From contig QEUM01000004.1 in NCBI GenBank assembly GCA_003577165.1, forward strand, positions 394,141 to 458,140: DNA of 64,000 bases, written 5' to 3'. This document shows, one piece after another, positions 62,549-64,000 of the stretch (positions are counted from its first letter, which is position 1; each line of letters starts with the position of its first letter). The notes beneath the pieces are model-generated. The model was not told the DNA's origin and did not search any database. It was given only the letters and a program-made list of their open reading frames with translations. The translations under genes were made by a program, and so were the position numbers. Origin of the DNA: Armatimonadota bacterium (lineage in GTDB: Bacteria > Armatimonadota > Fimbriimonadia > Fimbriimonadales > ATM1).

Positions 62549-62554
62549 ATTATG
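62549..62554 (-). promoter_or_regulatory. -10 box of purL
   Basis: CATAAT on the minus strand ends 6 nt before the ATG at 62542, without a ribosome site. Confidence 0.45.
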
Positions 62555-62581
62555 ACAGCGGGGCGGCCGGTTCTCCGGCTC

Positions 62582-62970
62582 GAATCGGGGTTGCACGGGT
62601 GCACGGTGCACGCTCCGCGTGTGGGAAAGCGTGCAGGCTCGGGGTGACTCGAACGCGGGTTGCCCCAGGGACGAAAGGGACCTAAGCGACCTAAGGGGCT
62701 TCCGGAATCGAGGGGGGTTGCACGGGTGCACGGTGCACGCTCCGCGTGTGGGAAAGCGTGCAGGTTTTGTGCGTGCAGCCGGCCGTCAGGTCGTTGAGTC
62801 TTTTGGGCGGCCTTGCGGCGTAGTGGAGGCAGGGTTTGGTGCACACCCTTAAGGACAGGGAGGCGGGGGAAGTCAACCGGATTCACGGCGGAGCGGTCGA
62901 TGGGATGAATGTGGCGTGCAGGTTCGACGAGGCACGGCCGCGCTTCGCTTGACCGTTGTATCTGGCACCC
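62582..62970. repeat. Interspersed repeat, copy B
   Basis: This ~390-bp copy matches copy A (29489-29872) along its length: two 46-bp units (62591-62637 and 62718-62764), the shared block between them containing GACCTAAGCGACCTAAG, and the end module from 62907. Each unit can fold through GCACGCT and AGCGTGC. It fills most of the 535-bp gap between purL and the next gene. Confidence 0.85.
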
Positions 62971-63017
62971 GATTTCAGGGAAAAATTGGAGGCCGTGGCA
63001 ATTGTAGGAACTCTCTG

Positions 63018-63057
63018 CACGGCCGCGCTTCGCTTGACCGTGGCACCCGTGCGCGGT
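63018..63057. repeat. Interspersed repeat, partial copy D
   Basis: About 40 bp of the end module (GCACGGCCGCGCTTCGCTTG and beyond) recur 60 bp after copy B, nearly identical to the part in copy C. Confidence 0.75.
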
Positions 63058-63077
63058 AAGCACCGCCCCTGGGAAGG

Positions 63078-63887
63078 ATGGTAGACCCGCGTATCAAGTG
63101 GCCCGTGCAAGCCAGGCATACATTCGATCCTGAGCTTTCCTTTGTCGCCGAAGATGACAGAGACCTTGGCGCAGGCCTGGAGTATTGGAACTGTCCGGAG
63201 TGCGACGCCGACGAATGGGAGCTAACCGATGCCGATGGACGCCGATTGGTCGGCCGAGTCGAGCACCTGTCGGTCGTATATCTCTTGCTAGCGGAGGAGT
63301 CGGCAGAGCGACTTTACTCTTACTATTGCTCCGGCATCATAGATAGCGTGCCGGGTCACTTTCAGCCAGGCTCGGACGGTGGACTGGAGTGGATAAGAGT
63401 TTCGAAACACGGTGCCAGTGTAACGACCGAACCGCTCGCCGATTTCACGTTGTACTTGAATGACGCGGACTTTATGAGTGTCGCCCTGGCATACGAACCC
63501 GGGTGTCGCCCCCCCAGCATCTCCCAAAACCAAGTCCAGCAAGACTTCGCGAGTTTCGTGTGGGGCCGCGGCCCGATCTCCGCGGCAATCATGTTCGAAG
63601 GGGATATGACCGCGCTACACATAATCACCAGAGAGTCATCTCTAACTCGAATCGCCAGCATTCTTGGCCCGCCGACGCCTGATTTCTCGCCGCTTAACGG
63701 CGGCGGAAGACTCTCGGATTACTTGGAGACGTTTCATGATTTCCTCGTGTTCCTCAACCTCTGGGATCCCGGGAAGAAGAAACGAAGCAACCGCTTTAGC
63801 TCTTGCCTGTGGCCGGCTGGAGTACTGCTGACAATATCTCTAGCCGGGTTCGGCGCTGCATATCTGATACAGCTACTGTTCAGGTAA
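63078..63887 (+). CDS. Uncharacterised protein with C-terminal membrane anchor
   Basis: The 269-residue protein is not recognised. It has a short CxxC pair (NCPECDADEWELTDADGR) near residue 39, a mixed alpha/beta body, and one C-terminal membrane helix (CLWPAGVLLTISLAGFGAAYLIQLLF) after a basic stretch. The ATG follows GGGAAGG closely. Base composition is a little more AT-rich than nearby housekeeping genes. It lies between repeat copies and an Rhs-like fragment, a context where immunity or effector-associated genes occur, but no evidence ties it to such a role. Confidence 0.55.
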   Translation: MVDPRIKWPVQARHTFDPELSFVAEDDRDLGAGLEYWNCPECDADEWELTDADGRRLVGRVEHLSVVYLLLAEESAERLYSYYCSGIIDSVPGHFQPGSDGGLEWIRVSKHGASVTTEPLADFTLYLNDADFMSVALAYEPGCRPPSISQNQVQQDFASFVWGRGPISAAIMFEGDMTALHIITRESSLTRIASILGPPTPDFSPLNGGGRLSDYLETFHDFLVFLNLWDPGKKKRSNRFSSCLWPAGVLLTISLAGFGAAYLIQLLFR

Positions 63888-63898
63888 GAATATTCAAA

Positions 63899-64000
63899 GC
63901 TCTCAAGAACTCCGGGGGGGCGACTCTGTCGTCGCACTCGTACGGATACGACGCGGCGTCGCAGATCACGTCGAGAACCGACGACGGGGTCGTCACGACT
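63899..64000 (+). CDS. Rhs/YD-repeat fragment (runs off window)
   Basis: The last ~100 nt read ALKNSGGATLSSHSYGYDAA and then SQITSRTDDGVVTT: a YD repeat (xYxYDAxxxxxSRTD) as found in Rhs and wall-associated toxin proteins. The frame is open from before 63887 but has no start codon or ribosome site, so it is either a displaced internal piece of an Rhs gene or part of a longer gene whose start is degraded. The rest lies beyond the right edge. Confidence 0.6.

Noticed and set aside
62543..62731. N-terminal extension of purL through the repeat
   Set aside because: The extension is encoded by the interspersed repeat; the family N-terminus begins at 62542 and a -10 box lies between.

Overview
The window is GC-rich (about 60%) bacterial chromosome. 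The flagellar cluster encodes both the outer-membrane L ring (FlgH) and the P ring (FlgI), and secreted beta-barrel-like proteins are present, so the cell is diderm. Gene content, leaderless-looking promoters and two large repeat proteins with a glycine-rich YPNP-type motif fit a lineage such as Armatimonadota (Fimbriimonas-like). That assignment is an inference from gene content, not from a marker gene.

Layout. 0-3.5 kb: a partial glycosyltransferase, an orphan nuoF, and two AT-richer ORFs, one HEPN-like. 3.6-12.9 kb: housekeeping genes (fatty acid hydroxylase family, SLBB protein, lepA with a receiver protein, dut with a zinc-ribbon/TPR protein, an outer-membrane-type protein, hflX-prmC, a DinB-like protein). 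13-21.7 kb: a secreted metalloprotease, lpd, a tightly overlapping mntR/dtxR-feoA-feoB operon whose FeoB is split into two proteins, and a secreted subtilase. 21.8-29.4 kb: yjbQ, panB-panC, flgM under a cyclic-dinucleotide (GEMM-I) riboswitch, two tRNA-Leu genes, an aldolase, a BON protein, secDF and a Xer-type recombinase.

29.5-46.4 kb is the accessory region. A four-gene restriction/defence-like island (EcoRI-family adenine methyltransferase, HEPN-motif protein, PD-(D/E)XK-like protein, DUF262-HNH nuclease) is bracketed by copies of an interspersed repeat. It is followed by a MerR-thioredoxin fusion with a broken secreted-protein gene, a tandem pair of repeat-rich surface proteins (one broken at a G7 tract), and the Hen1-Pnkp RNA-repair operon.

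46.6-56.2 kb is a flagellar operon, flgF-flgG-flgA-flgH-flgI-flgJ-flgN-flgK-flgL-fliW-csrA, followed by a NIF3-family gene. FlgA carries an N-terminal FlgG-like domain. 56.2-62.5 kb holds a GH95 fucosidase-type enzyme, an S4-domain protein, a DUF454 protein, an SRPBCC protein and purL. The last 1.5 kb contains further copies of the repeat, an unknown membrane-anchored protein and the start of an Rhs/YD-repeat fragment.

How parts connect. The riboswitch on flgM links a second messenger to the flagellar sigma-28 checkpoint, while fliW-csrA in the flagellar operon gives post-transcriptional control of the same organelle. A TANNNT -10 box lies 5-10 nt before many start codons that lack a Shine-Dalgarno sequence, so many first genes of operons are probably translated from leaderless mRNAs.
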